A model generated the notes under the pieces. It made no database searches. It was not told the DNA's origin and saw only the letters and a list, made by a program, of their open reading frames with translations. 64,000 bases of DNA, taken from the NCBI RefSeq assembly GCF_900290235.1, contig NZ_OLMK01000009.1, positions 363,847 to 427,846 on the forward strand, in the 5' to 3' direction. The position numbers and the translations under genes were made by a program. This DNA is from Streptomyces sp. MA5143a (GTDB taxonomy: Bacteria; Actinomycetota; Actinomycetes; Streptomycetales; Streptomycetaceae). Below are positions 15,603 through 23,978 of the stretch, in pieces (the stretch's first letter is position 1; every line of letters starts with the position of its first letter).

Positions 15603-16898
15603 TCAGGACTGGCCGGCGGAGGCAGCTTTGGCGATGACCTCGTCGAGGATCGGGACGATGGCGTCGCCGAACCCGATGGGGTCGTCGCAGGGGGCGAAGT
15701 GCCCGAGCCCGGCGACCTTGATGAACTTGGCGCCGGGGATGAACTTCTCCACGGCCGGGCCGCCGTTGACGTCGTCGTCGCTGGCCGGGTCGTACTCGCC
15801 GGTGACGACGTAGACGGGCTTCGCGTGGGCGTCGATCTTGTGCCCGTTCTCCTTGAGGTCGTGCTCGTAGGCGAAGTAGTCGTTGTCGCCTGCGTAGATG
15901 CCGGGGAACGCCGAGCGGTAGATCCAGTACGTCTCGTGCGCGTTCGGCTCGGGTGCCTGGGGCGCGGTCGCACCGAAGTTGAGCGCGGGGGCGTAGCTGT
16001 CGGCGATCGACGGGGTACGGAACATGTCGTTGGAGAAGCCGTCGAACAGCGGCGGGTTGCCGTACCAGCCGTTGAGGGAGATGAACGCGCCGAAGCGGTC
16101 GCCGCGTTCGGCCGCGAGGTCGAGGGCGAGCTGGCCGCCGACCGAGCAGCCCATGAAGTACGGGTTGTCCAGGCCCAGGGTGTCGGCGATCGCGACCACC
16201 CAGTTGATCAGGCCGTCGCGGCCGGGGCGGTAGGTCTCCTCCCACCAGCGCACCCCGATCGGAGGCAGCGACTTGCCGTGGTAGGGCAGGTCGTAGGCGT
16301 ACATCGTGAAGCGTTCCTGCATCCGCGGGTCGGCCAGCAGGTGGCGGTATTGGCGGCCGTCGGCGCCTGCGGTCGCCTGCAGCAGCAGCGGGATCGGGCC
16401 GTGGCCGGAGGTCTCGTAGTAAATCCGTGCCTCCTGGCCGTTCGCGGAGACGTAGACGTACCGTCCGACGGCGTTGTCCGTCTCGCGGAAGGGGTCCTGG
16501 AAGGGCTTGCGGACCGGCGCGCCGGCCACCGTCTCGCGCACCACCTGGTACAGGCGGGACCAGCCGCTCTGCCAGGGGGCGACGGTGCCGCCGAAGTCGC
16601 CGACGATCCTCAGACCGCGGGTCATGCCGACGACGCAGCTCTCGTAGCCGGCCGGGGGGACAGCAGCGGAGAACGCGGTCGACCAGAACTCGGCCGGCGC
16701 GGAGAAGGTCACATCGGCGGCGAGGTCCGCGTGCACCTCCTCGGCCCTGGCGGGGACACCGTCCTCGACCACCAGGTCGAACGCCCCCTCGGGCAGATCG
16801 AACCGGACGCGGCCGGAGTAGGTGCGCAGCTTGTAGGCCAGTTCCTTGTCGGAACCGGCCGCCGCGAGGATCTTCTGTCGATCGACGAGAGCAGTCAT
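15603..16898 (-). CDS. alpha/beta hydrolase with N-terminal SCP2-like domain
   Basis: 431 residues in two parts. Residues 1-130 resemble a sterol-carrier-protein-2 fold (YSGRVRFDLPEGAFDLVVED) and probably bind a hydrophobic ligand. Residues 150-430 are an alpha/beta hydrolase with nucleophile elbow MGCSVGGQ, oxyanion region PLLLQATAGADG, an acidic residue in VVTGEYDPASD and terminal His in GLGHFAPC. It is the first gene of the P450 series and lies directly behind the TetR operator region. It could open a lactone or ester formed in the pathway, or release the P450 substrate. The start at 16898 has a GGAAG upstream; an earlier in-frame ATG at 17012 would run through the operator. Confidence 0.85.
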   Translation of the reverse strand: MTALVDRQKILAAAGSDKELAYKLRTYSGRVRFDLPEGAFDLVVEDGVPARAEEVHADLAADVTFSAPAEFWSTAFSAAVPPAGYESCVVGMTRGLRIVGDFGGTVAPWQSGWSRLYQVVRETVAGAPVRKPFQDPFRETDNAVGRYVYVSANGQEARIYYETSGHGPIPLLLQATAGADGRQYRHLLADPRMQERFTMYAYDLPYHGKSLPPIGVRWWEETYRPGRDGLINWVVAIADTLGLDNPYFMGCSVGGQLALDLAAERGDRFGAFISLNGWYGNPPLFDGFSNDMFRTPSIADSYAPALNFGATAPQAPEPNAHETYWIYRSAFPGIYAGDNDYFAYEHDLKENGHKIDAHAKPVYVVTGEYDPASDDDVNGGPAVEKFIPGAKFIKVAGLGHFAPCDDPIGFGDAIVPILDEVIAKAASAGQS

Positions 16899-16969
16899 GG
16901 GAGCCCGCTTCCTTGCGTGCCGGGAGGGGAGAGAAGCGGCCGACGGGCCATGCCGTACGGCCGTCCATT

Positions 16970-17014
16970 TCGTGTCACACTGTGACTCGAAGTCGGTGTC
17001 ACCGTATGACACGA
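16970..17014. promoter_or_regulatory. compound inverted-repeat operator between P450 series and TetR
   Basis: Two adjacent dyads share one core. GTCACA-C-TGTGAC lies at 16974-16986, and GTGTCA-N5-TGACAC at 16996-17012. The outer ends, TCGTGTCA (16970) and TGACACGA (17014), also pair perfectly. The spacing of the two dyads, about two helical turns, suits a pair of TetR dimers repressing both directions. Confidence 0.65.
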
Positions 17015-17098
17015 ACCTGGGTGTGGCAAGAGGTGGGGAAACGTGATGGAAATCAATGGCGGTCGAACGCCTGAACAGTCGCCTGTCGCCGGATTCGC

Positions 17099-17111
17099 TA
17101 GCCTGGCCCGG
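17099..17111 (+). promoter_or_regulatory. candidate leaderless promoter of TetR gene
   Basis: TAGCCT (17099-17104) precedes the GTG at 17111 by exactly six bases, and no ribosome-binding site is visible. The geometry is the same as at 4224-4236 and 39504-39516. Confidence 0.45.
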
Positions 17112-17812
17112 TGAGGGACGAGAGCTGGGCCACCGGAGCGAGCGCCGCGCTGCTCGCCGCCGTACAAGGAGTCGCGGCGGTCACCGAGGAGCGGCGCGGA
17201 ACGACCCTGCGCGACACCAGGAGCATCGCGCGCAGGCTCGGCACGAGCGCAGTCGCGCTCTTCGCCCAACGGGGCTTCGACGACGTGAAGGTCAGCGAGA
17301 TCGCCGCGCACGCGGGGGTCACGTCACGGACGTTCTTCCGGTACTTCCCGTCGAAGGAAACCGTGATCCTCGACATCTGGGACCAGACGAACGCACGTCT
17401 CATGGAGCTGATCGAGACGGTGGGGCAACCCGAGGCCGAGGTGCTGCCGACGCTCACCGAAGCCGTCGTGGCCTGGTGTCGCGAATACGGGGACCTCTTC
17501 CGCGCCCTGGCTCCGATGACCGAGCAGTCCGAGACCCTCATGGCGGCTGTCAACCTCCGCACTGTCGTCTGGGAGGACCATCTCGCGGACGCGCTGCGTG
17601 TGCGGTACCCGGAACTCGACGAGATGGACGCCAAGGTGTGGAGTTCCACGACGATGGCCCTGCTCCGCCTCTTCCAACGCAACGCCGTCGCCCACGGCCT
17701 CAGTTACGCGGAGGCCGCCCAGGACGTCTTCGACCGGCTCGCCGCCCTGACGTCAAGGAGCTCGTCGCATCGGATCACAGCCGGCTCCCGTCGCCCCAGC
17801 GACATCGCCTGA
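17111..17812 (+). CDS. TetR-family transcriptional regulator
   Basis: 233 residues. The helix-turn-helix lies at residues 38-85: ALFAQRGFDDVKVSEIAAHA then TSRTFFRYFPSKETV. The C-terminal ligand-binding region includes AMTEQSETLMAAVNLR. It is divergent from the hydrolase-P450-ferredoxin series across a 212-base gap holding a strong compound dyad, so it is the probable local repressor, and the P450 substrate or product its probable ligand. It starts at the GTG at 17111, apparently without a leader. Confidence 0.92.
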   Translation: MRDESWATGASAALLAAVQGVAAVTEERRGTTLRDTRSIARRLGTSAVALFAQRGFDDVKVSEIAAHAGVTSRTFFRYFPSKETVILDIWDQTNARLMELIETVGQPEAEVLPTLTEAVVAWCREYGDLFRALAPMTEQSETLMAAVNLRTVVWEDHLADALRVRYPELDEMDAKVWSSTTMALLRLFQRNAVAHGLSYAEAAQDVFDRLAALTSRSSSHRITAGSRRPSDIA

Positions 17813-17829
17813 CGCCCCAACTCCGGGCT

Positions 17830-18223
17830 CTAGCCCTCTGCCCAGTGACGGTCGAGGGGCTCGTTCAAGCACTGCAGGGCCTGCTCGCGCAGCTGGGCCA
17901 GATCCTCCGCCGTGCCCCGGGGAAGAGCCGCCCAGCGGTGATGGGCGGCGCGCAGCGCCGTGCCGACCGCGCCGACGGCGAGAAAGGGGCGCAGGTCGGT
18001 GTCCGGGTCGACGCCCTCGCGCTCGGCGAGCTTGCGCGCGAGACGGTCCTCGATCGACAGGAGGCGCTGGAAGTAGGCGGCTAGCAGCGGCGGGGAGTTC
18101 TCCAGCAGCCACACGATGCGCGTCCACAGTTCGCCGGTGCCGTCGTCGGCCTGCATCAGCCGCTCCACGACGGTACGGGCCGCGTTGGCGAACGCGGTGA
18201 CCGGCGGCTCCTCGGCCGGGCGT
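17830..18223 (-). pseudogene. TetR-family regulator, C-terminal remnant
   Basis: This frame keeps about 130 residues of the effector domain of a MftR/AcrR-like TetR protein (TRIVWLLENSPPLLAAYFQR, LRPFLAVGAVGTALRAAHHR) but no DNA-binding domain. Upstream the sequence passes directly into a fragment of a different gene, an MFS transporter. A 38-base piece (18086-18123) recurs in inverted orientation at 25487-25524. An internal ATG at 18168 could give a 112-residue product, but it would lack the DNA-binding half. Confidence 0.7.
18086..18123 (-). repeat. TetR-fragment repeat, left copy (38 identical bases)
   Basis: These 38 bases are identical, on the opposite strand, to 25487-25524. They encode TRIVWLLENSPPL in the TetR remnant. 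Together with the pair 18475-18612/25208-25346 they form mirrored arms around the 18.6-25.2 kb interval. Confidence 0.8.
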
Positions 18224-18274
18224 GCCGTGCACGTTCTGCAGGTAGAAGGTCATGTAGAACATGGCCCCGAACAG
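18224..18274 (-). pseudogene. MFS transporter fragment (EmrB/DHA2 type)
   Basis: Seventeen codons read LFGAMFYMTFYLQNVHG, a stretch closely resembling a transmembrane helix of 14-TM drug exporters. The frame is lost on both sides, and the TetR remnant joins right after it. Such exporters are commonly adjacent to TetR genes, so this may be what is left of one exporter/regulator pair fused by deletion. Confidence 0.6.
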
Positions 18275-18474
18275 ACACGAGTGTCGGACGCAAGGAAAAA
18301 GTTCAGTACCCGCGGCCCTGATTCCGGAACGCGTTCGTGGTTCCGCGGGACTGCACATCGTTTGACAGACCCCCTGATCCTCAAGCAGAACGCGGCTGGG
18401 AGGGAGAGCTGCAGGGACACGACGCAGGCGCATCTCGGTTCCCGCCGCGACACCGGAGTCGCTCCCGGTGATGG

Positions 18475-18612
18475 TCGATCGGCTCGGCGTCCTCTGCCGT
18501 TCGGCGGGGGTGGTGCGGAAGCTTGGCAGACGCGTCTAGGCGTCCGGACCGGCGACGTTGTGCGCATGACTCAGACAGAGTTCTCGCACGAAACGCCACC
18601 TCCATGGCACGC
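18475..18612 (+). repeat. promoter-plus-start repeat, left copy
   Basis: About 140 bases match the inverse of 25208-25346 at roughly nine positions in ten. The matched segment covers the upstream region, the ATG and the first dozen codons (MTQTEFSHETPPP here, MTQIEISHETPPP in the other copy). It supplies the promoter and N-terminus of the S15 peptidase. Confidence 0.85.
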
Positions 18613-20611
18613 GATCATCGCGCCCGTGCCCGCGGTCGTTGGGCCGCCTCCGCGTACGGGGAAACGCACGCGTTTCACGATCTACAGAACGTACGCGACC
18701 GCCTCCGTGGCTGCCCTGCTGGCCACCTTCCTCACCCCGGCGGCGGCCCGGGCCGCCCCCGCCCCGAAGGAGAGCCGACCGGTCTACTCCTACGCCCATG
18801 CCGTCCGTGAGTCCGTCTGGGTGGACACCGGCCTCGACGGCGATGGCGACGGCAGGAACGACCGCGTCGCCGCCGACATCGTCCGGCCCCGCGAACCCGC
18901 CCGGCTGGGCCGCAAGGTCCCCGTCATCATGGACGCCAGCCCGTACTACTCCTGCTGCGGGCGCGGCAACGAGAGCCAGAAGAAGACGTACGACACTCGC
19001 GGTCGCGTCGGCCGGATGCCGCTGTTCTACGACAACTACTTCGTTCCCCGCGGCTACGCCTTCGTCGGCGTCGACCTCGCCGGCACCAACCGCTCCGACG
19101 GCTGCGTCGATGTCGGCGGCCGCAGCGACATCCGGTCCGCGAAGGCCGTCGTCGACTGGTTGAACGGCCGCGCCAGGGCCTACACCAGCCGGCGCGGCGG
19201 CACCGCCGTCAAGGCGACCTGGACCAACGGCCGCACGGGCATGATCGGCAAGAGCTGGGACGGCACCATAGCCAACGGCGTCGCCGCCACCGGCGTCAAG
19301 GGCCTGAAGACGATCGTTCCGATCAGCGCGATCTCCTCCTGGTACGACTACTACTTCGCCAAGGGTGCCCCGTTTTCGGAGTTCGGCCCCGACTGGCTGT
19401 CCTTCGCAGTGCAGAGCGACGACGCCTCCAGGCGCTGTGCGGCCATGGAGCGCAAGCTCGTCGACGGGGCCCCGCGCAGCGGTGACTGGACGCCCCTGTG
19501 GACTGAGCGCGACTACGTCAAGGACGCGGCGAAGGTACGCGCGAGCGTGTTTCTCGTGCACGGGATGCAAGACCTCAACGTCCGCGCCAAGCATTTCGGG
19601 CAGTGGTGGGACGCCCTCGCGAAGAACGGCGTCGAGCGCAAGATCTGGCTTTCCCAGACCGGTCACGTCGACCCCTTCGACTTCCGGCGCGCCGACTGGG
19701 TCCATGCCCTGCACCGCTGGTTCGACCACGAACTCCTCGGCTACGACAACGGCATCGACCGTGAGCCCATGGCCGACATCGAGCGGCACCCCGACCAGTG
19801 GGTCACCTCGAACGTGTGGCCGCCGCGCGACACGCACACCACCACCCTTCACCCGGCCATCGGCAGTCGGCCGGGCGTGGGGACCCTCGGCCTGAACAAG
19901 GGCACCGGCACCGAGACGTTCACCGACAACCGCGCGCGCGGCGAAACCGACTGGCCGGCGCGGATCGGCAGCACGACGCCCGAGAAGGCCGGCTTCGTGA
20001 CCAAGCCGCTCTTCCGTGACCTGCGTCTGTCCGGCTCCTCCAAGGTCACCGTCACCGCCACCCCGACCACGTCGACGGCCCATCTGTCCGCCGTCCTCGT
20101 CGACCTCGGCCCCGACACCATCCGGGACCACGCCGACAAGGCCGAGGGCATCACCACCCTCACCAACCGCACCTGTTGGGGCAGCAGCACCAAGCGGGAC
20201 AGCGCGTGCTTCAAGGCAACGCGGGCGAAGAAGAGGTCCGTCGACTACACCGTGTTCAGCCGCGGGTGGGCCGACCTCGGCAACCACGCCTCCGACCGCA
20301 AGGGGGTCCCGCTCACCCCGGGCAAGGCCTACACCATCACGCTCGACCTCGCGGCCACCGACCACGTCGTCCCCAAGGGCCACCGCCTGGCTCTGATCGT
20401 CGCGGGCACGGACAAGAACCTCATCGAACCGCCGTCCACCACCCCGACGCTCACCCTGGACCTGGCCCGTACGTCGGTTCGCGTCCCGCTTCTCGGCGGC
20501 GCCGCCGCGTTCACCCGCGCCACCTCGGGCGGCACGTCCGCCGCACCCGAGGCCAGGGTCCTGGAGGGCGTGCGGGCACCGCACACCGCACAGCGCGTCC
20601 CCGGCAACTGA
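18566..20611 (+). CDS. secreted X-Pro dipeptidyl-peptidase-like S15 hydrolase
   Basis: 681 residues from the ATG at 18566. The catalytic alpha/beta domain of peptidase family S15/CocE has the nucleophile in GMIGKSWDGTIANG, the Asp in HGMQDLNVRAKHF and the His in SQTGHVDPFDF. A C-terminal jelly-roll X-Pro domain follows from about residue 430. The true secretion signal begins near residue 33 (KRTRFTIYRTYATASVAALL to AAARA). It is preceded by 32 residues that do not look like a signal n-region; the first 13 copy the start of the DUF418-like protein. So the gene appears to have acquired a foreign promoter and first codons. A strong terminator follows five bases after the stop. Confidence 0.88.
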   Translation: MTQTEFSHETPPPWHAIIAPVPAVVGPPPRTGKRTRFTIYRTYATASVAALLATFLTPAAARAAPAPKESRPVYSYAHAVRESVWVDTGLDGDGDGRNDRVAADIVRPREPARLGRKVPVIMDASPYYSCCGRGNESQKKTYDTRGRVGRMPLFYDNYFVPRGYAFVGVDLAGTNRSDGCVDVGGRSDIRSAKAVVDWLNGRARAYTSRRGGTAVKATWTNGRTGMIGKSWDGTIANGVAATGVKGLKTIVPISAISSWYDYYFAKGAPFSEFGPDWLSFAVQSDDASRRCAAMERKLVDGAPRSGDWTPLWTERDYVKDAAKVRASVFLVHGMQDLNVRAKHFGQWWDALAKNGVERKIWLSQTGHVDPFDFRRADWVHALHRWFDHELLGYDNGIDREPMADIERHPDQWVTSNVWPPRDTHTTTLHPAIGSRPGVGTLGLNKGTGTETFTDNRARGETDWPARIGSTTPEKAGFVTKPLFRDLRLSGSSKVTVTATPTTSTAHLSAVLVDLGPDTIRDHADKAEGITTLTNRTCWGSSTKRDSACFKATRAKKRSVDYTVFSRGWADLGNHASDRKGVPLTPGKAYTITLDLAATDHVVPKGHRLALIVAGTDKNLIEPPSTTPTLTLDLARTSVRVPLLGGAAAFTRATSGGTSAAPEARVLEGVRAPHTAQRVPGN

Positions 20612-20615
20612 CCGA

Positions 20616-20647
20616 GGCGGGCGGCCGGGCATGCCCGGCCGCCCGCC
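20616..20647. terminator. perfect 32-base palindrome, terminator
   Basis: The sequence GGCGGGCGGCCGGG...CCCGGCCGCCCGCC is a fully self-complementary 32-base palindrome starting four bases after the S15 stop. It has no trailing T-run, as is usual in Streptomyces. Confidence 0.85.
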
Positions 20648-20649
20648 TT

Positions 20650-21060
20650 CCGGGCGACGGCGCTCACCTGGTCCTCGTAGCTTTGTGAGGTGCGCTGTGG
20701 GGCAGTGAGGTCGACGCCCCGCAGCGCGCGGCCGAGGAAGTAGCCGTCCTCGATGGACATACCGGCTCCGCAGGCGGCGTACGGCGAGGTCGGGTGTGCT
20801 CGGCGTCGCCCTGTGATGGTGAATCCACCGAAGATGTGCAGCCGATGCTCCTGCTTGGGGCCCCACAGCGTGCGTCGGGCCAGCGAGTCGATGCCGTCGG
20901 CGCCGACCAACACGTCGTGCTGCGACGTGGTGCCGTCGGCGAAGTGCCCAGTGACCGGCGGGTATTCGCCGACACCAGCCGGTGGGCAGACCTGCCCGCG
21001 GCCGAACTCGTCCGCGCGGCAGTGGCCGAAACGGTCGGCATGTTTCGGTCCTGAGGGCGG
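20650..21060 (-). pseudogene. FAD-dependent monooxygenase remnant
   Basis: The minus strand keeps FADGTTSQHDVLVGADGIDS and LHIFGGFTI, then jumps directly to AHPTSPYAACGAGMSIEDG. In intact aromatic hydroxylases these segments are separated by the substrate-binding middle of the protein and the GD motif. The N-terminal GxGxxG is absent and the reading frame is interrupted. It is a deletion remnant, one of several between 17.8 and 21.1 kb. Confidence 0.7.
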
Positions 21061-21448
21061 TGGAAGCCCTCAGCTCCCCGACAGCGAGACCGCGGTTCGC
21101 CACTGCTTCAGCACCGTCTTCGCCGCGTCGGTCATCCGTGCAGTCACCTCCACCAGCCGCCGATTCCGCCGGTTCGGCCACCACCGGCGGCCGCACGCCG
21201 CTCCGGGGGCAATCATCACGTTCCGGGTGACCGACTCGACATCAGCCACTCGGGCCGACCGTGACCTGGAGGCGGGGAAATTGCCGTCAGACCAGCCTGA
21301 AGTGCCGCACTTTGCCGTTCGGTGTGCGTCGCCATGCCGTCCGTCGATAATTGGGTGCCAACGCCTGCGGCACTCGCCGCGTTCTGACCGGAGTCGGCTC
21401 GCGCGTCGGCCGTCGGGGATGTCGCGGCTGACTGAGTGGGGTGGCAGG
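21061..21448. other. non-coding gap before response regulator
   Basis: About 390 bases in which I see no supported gene. It includes the promoter region of the response regulator. GAGTCGGCTCG and similar short pieces give no clear hairpin, and no repeat from the flanking arms recurs here. Confidence 0.4.
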
Positions 21449-22114
21449 GTGATTCGGGTGCTGTTGGCCGACGACGAGGCACTGATCCGCGCCGGGATCC
21501 GGTTCGTGCTCGACGTCGCCGATGACATCGAGATCGTGGCCGAGGCGGACAACGGTGCCGGCGCCGTCGAGCTCGCTCGCAAGCACCTCGTCGATGTGGC
21601 GCTGTTGGACATTCGGATGCCCGGCGTCGACGGGCTGGCCGCGGCCGTCGAGATAGGGAAGGTGGCGCCGCGGACGAGCGTGGTCATGCTGACCACCTTC
21701 GGTGAGGAAGAGTACGTCACCCGGGCGCTGCGCTGCGGCGCTGCGGGGTTTCTGCTCAAGGACACCCCGCCCGACGACCTGATCAGGGCTGTCCGGGTGG
21801 CGGCCGCCGGTGAGCCCGTCCTGTCGCCCCGGGTCACCAAGCAGTTGATCGATCGCCACGTCAACCGGGACGTGAGCCAGGCCGACGAGGCGCGGCGCCG
21901 CGTGGCGGCTCTGACCGACCGTGAGCGCGACGTGCTGTGCCTGCTGCGTGAGGGCTGCTCGAACGCTGAGATCGCCAAGGCGCTGCTGATGAGTGAAGGC
22001 ACCGCCAAGTCTCACGTCAGTCGCATCCTCTCCGTCCTTGGCTGCACCAACCGGGTTCAGGCGGCGATCCTGGCGCACGACGCCGGAGTTCTTCCGCCAG
22101 GCAGCCGTTCCTGA
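21449..22114 (+). CDS. NarL/LuxR-family response regulator
   Basis: About 221 residues. The receiver domain begins VIRVLLADDEALIRAGIRF, has the phospho-acceptor Asp in VALLDIRMPGVDG and the conserved Lys in GFLLKDTPPDDL. The C-terminal LuxR helix-turn-helix is in LTDRERDVLCLLREGCSNAE and SEGTAKSHVSRIL. The partner is almost certainly the histidine kinase encoded convergently at 22519-23739. The start is the GTG at 21449, with GGGG seven bases upstream; an ATG ten codons earlier (21419) is an alternative. Confidence 0.92.
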   Translation: MIRVLLADDEALIRAGIRFVLDVADDIEIVAEADNGAGAVELARKHLVDVALLDIRMPGVDGLAAAVEIGKVAPRTSVVMLTTFGEEEYVTRALRCGAAGFLLKDTPPDDLIRAVRVAAAGEPVLSPRVTKQLIDRHVNRDVSQADEARRRVAALTDRERDVLCLLREGCSNAEIAKALLMSEGTAKSHVSRILSVLGCTNRVQAAILAHDAGVLPPGSRS

Positions 22115-22160
22115 TCCGCCTCGTCGAGCCCACGCGAAGCGTCGGCTTGCCGGGTTCCGC

Positions 22161-22451
22161 CTACGACGTCCGGATCTCGACCTTCTGCGCGAGCTTGGCG
22201 TCGTGGAAGCAGAACCGGCCCGCTGTGCGGGCGGTCATGCTGTCGCCGCCGGTCAGCTCGCGCACCGTGTCCTGGGTGTCGCCGATCTTGATTTGCTGGT
22301 AGGTCAGTGGCGAGACGGCAGACTCGAAGTAGGAACAGACGCTGAAGCCGAGGCCGCCGCAGACCGCAACGGCGGCTCCGGCGAGGGCGGGGAAGGCCGT
22401 CTTGGTCTTCCTTCGTGGTGCGTCGTAGTGGGGCCCGTCTTCGGCCCGCAC
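22161..22451 (-). CDS. small membrane-anchored or secreted protein of unknown function
   Basis: 96 residues with a basic N-terminus (RRKTKTAFPALAG) and one hydrophobic segment (AGAAVAVCGGLGFSVCSYF). A short extracytoplasmic part follows (QQIKIGDTQDTVRELTGG) that resembles the helix-turn core of BamE/SmpA-like domains. It lies between the response regulator and the kinase on the kinase strand, so it may be a target or sensor accessory. The start is a GTG without a ribosome-binding site, so the N-terminus is uncertain. Confidence 0.6.
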   Translation of the reverse strand: MRAEDGPHYDAPRRKTKTAFPALAGAAVAVCGGLGFSVCSYFESAVSPLTYQQIKIGDTQDTVRELTGGDSMTARTAGRFCFHDAKLAQKVEIRTS

Positions 22452-22518
22452 TGGAGGGGAGTATCTGCGCGTCGGCCAGGGCGGGTTGATCGATGGTCGG
22501 GCTCATGGTGCCCGGGCT

Positions 22519-23739
22519 TCAATGGCGCAGGGGGAGGGTGGCGGTGAGGGTGTGGTTGCCGGTGAGCGGGTCTGTGCCGGCGGTGAAGTCGCCGCCGGCC
22601 AGGCGGGCGCGTTCGCGCAGGCCGGCCAGTCCCAGGCCGCTGCTGGGCGGCGGGACGGCGGGCGGGCGTGCGACGTTGCGTACGTTGATGGTGAGTTTTT
22701 CGGTGTCGACGGTGACGGTCAGCCGGGTTGGCGCGCCCGGGGCGTGTTTGTGCACGTTGGTGAGGGCTTCGCGCACGATGCGGTTGACCGCTCGGCGGAT
22801 GCCGGTGTCGGCGTCGGTGAGGTCGCCGCCGCTCCAGGACAGGGTGAGGGGCAGGCCCGCATGCTGGGCTTCGGCGACCAGGTTGGTGACATCCTCGCGC
22901 GTGCCGACCGCCGATTCGGTGCCGTCCGGTGGTTCGGCGCCGTCGAGGCGCAGGATGCCCAGCACGGTGCGAAGCTCCTCGAGTGCGGTCCGGGAGGTGG
23001 ACCGCAGCAGGTCGGCCTGCTCGTTGATCTCGGGGGCCGCGGTGCGGGTGCGCATCTCCAGGGCCCCGGCGTACAGGACGATCAGGCTGAGCCGGTGCCC
23101 GAGCAGATCGTGCATCTCGCCGGCGATGCGCGCCCTTTCCTGCATCCGGGCCTGCGACTCACCGAGCAGGTTGGCGCGTTCCAGCAGGGCGTTGCGCTCG
23201 TGCAGGGCATCCATGGCCAGGGCTCGTTCCCCCTGCCGCATGCCGATGGCGCCCGGCAGTACCACCAGCAGCACATTGATGACGACGATGCGGCCGACAT
23301 CCTCCAGGTCAACCGTCAGCCCGGCGAGCTCGACGAGGCTGGCCGCGGATTGCACGCCGGTGGCGAGCGTCAGAGCGGCCACGGCGAGGCGAGTGTCCGG
23401 GACCTGGCGGCCCACCGCATAGGCGAGCATCACGCTCACCGGCCAGATAAAAGCCAACAGGGTCGTGCTCTGCAAGATCAACGCCACTGCCGCGACGCCG
23501 GTCCCGGCCAGCAGCGAGGTGATCGGCCAGGTGAACCGGCACAGCAGGGCGAGTGCGGCGGCCAGCAGGCCGATCGCTGTTGCGGGCTGCCCGGGCACGT
23601 TGATGACGGCCGTGACGATCGCCGTGGCGGGCAGGAACAACCACCACGCCAGCAGCAACCTGCCCTGTCGTGTCAGGTGCTGCCAGGTCGTCACCGCCCC
23701 GGCGGTGACGACCTCGGCGAGTTTCGCCCAACTAGCCAC
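22519..23739 (-). CDS. two-component sensor histidine kinase (HisKA_3 type)
   Basis: About 406 residues. Residues 20-180 hold five to six membrane segments (RLLLAWWLFLPATAIVTAVI onward). A dimerisation/phospho-acceptor helix follows (ARIAGEMHDLLGHRLSLIVL, His in EMHD) and then a HATPase domain with REALTNVHKHAPG and GLGLAGLRERARLAGG. It is the expected partner of the NarL-type regulator at 21449. The genes are convergent rather than in the usual operon. The start at GTG 23739 is preferred for its GGAGG. An ATG at 23910 would add 57 residues of low-complexity basic sequence. Confidence 0.88.
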   Translation of the reverse strand: MASWAKLAEVVTAGAVTTWQHLTRQGRLLLAWWLFLPATAIVTAVINVPGQPATAIGLLAAALALLCRFTWPITSLLAGTGVAAVALILQSTTLLAFIWPVSVMLAYAVGRQVPDTRLAVAALTLATGVQSAASLVELAGLTVDLEDVGRIVVINVLLVVLPGAIGMRQGERALAMDALHERNALLERANLLGESQARMQERARIAGEMHDLLGHRLSLIVLYAGALEMRTRTAAPEINEQADLLRSTSRTALEELRTVLGILRLDGAEPPDGTESAVGTREDVTNLVAEAQHAGLPLTLSWSGGDLTDADTGIRRAVNRIVREALTNVHKHAPGAPTRLTVTVDTEKLTINVRNVARPPAVPPPSSGLGLAGLRERARLAGGDFTAGTDPLTGNHTLTATLPLRH

Positions 23740-23978
23740 GGCACCTCCACGACGACGGCGGTGGCCGCCGAGCCGGGCGGTCGCCCGACCGATGAGCGCA
23801 GCCGCCTCCGGGCCACGCCGACCGGGGTCACCAGCCGCAGCAGTGCAGCGGTGATGACCGGTAGCCCGTGATCGGCGCCGACCGTACCCGATGACGGGGG
23901 CCGTGGTCATCGTATCCGGGCTCAGCCAGGGCCGACCTCGTTCGGGCGAAGGGCGAACGGGCCCTGACACGCCGCGTC

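Noticed and set aside
9814..15973. Long open frames opposite to the P450-series genes on the plus strand
   Set aside because: Third-position G/C bias leaves long open antisense frames. The minus-strand frames carry all family motifs and ribosome-binding sites, and the opposite ones show only Arg/Pro/Ala-rich sequence.
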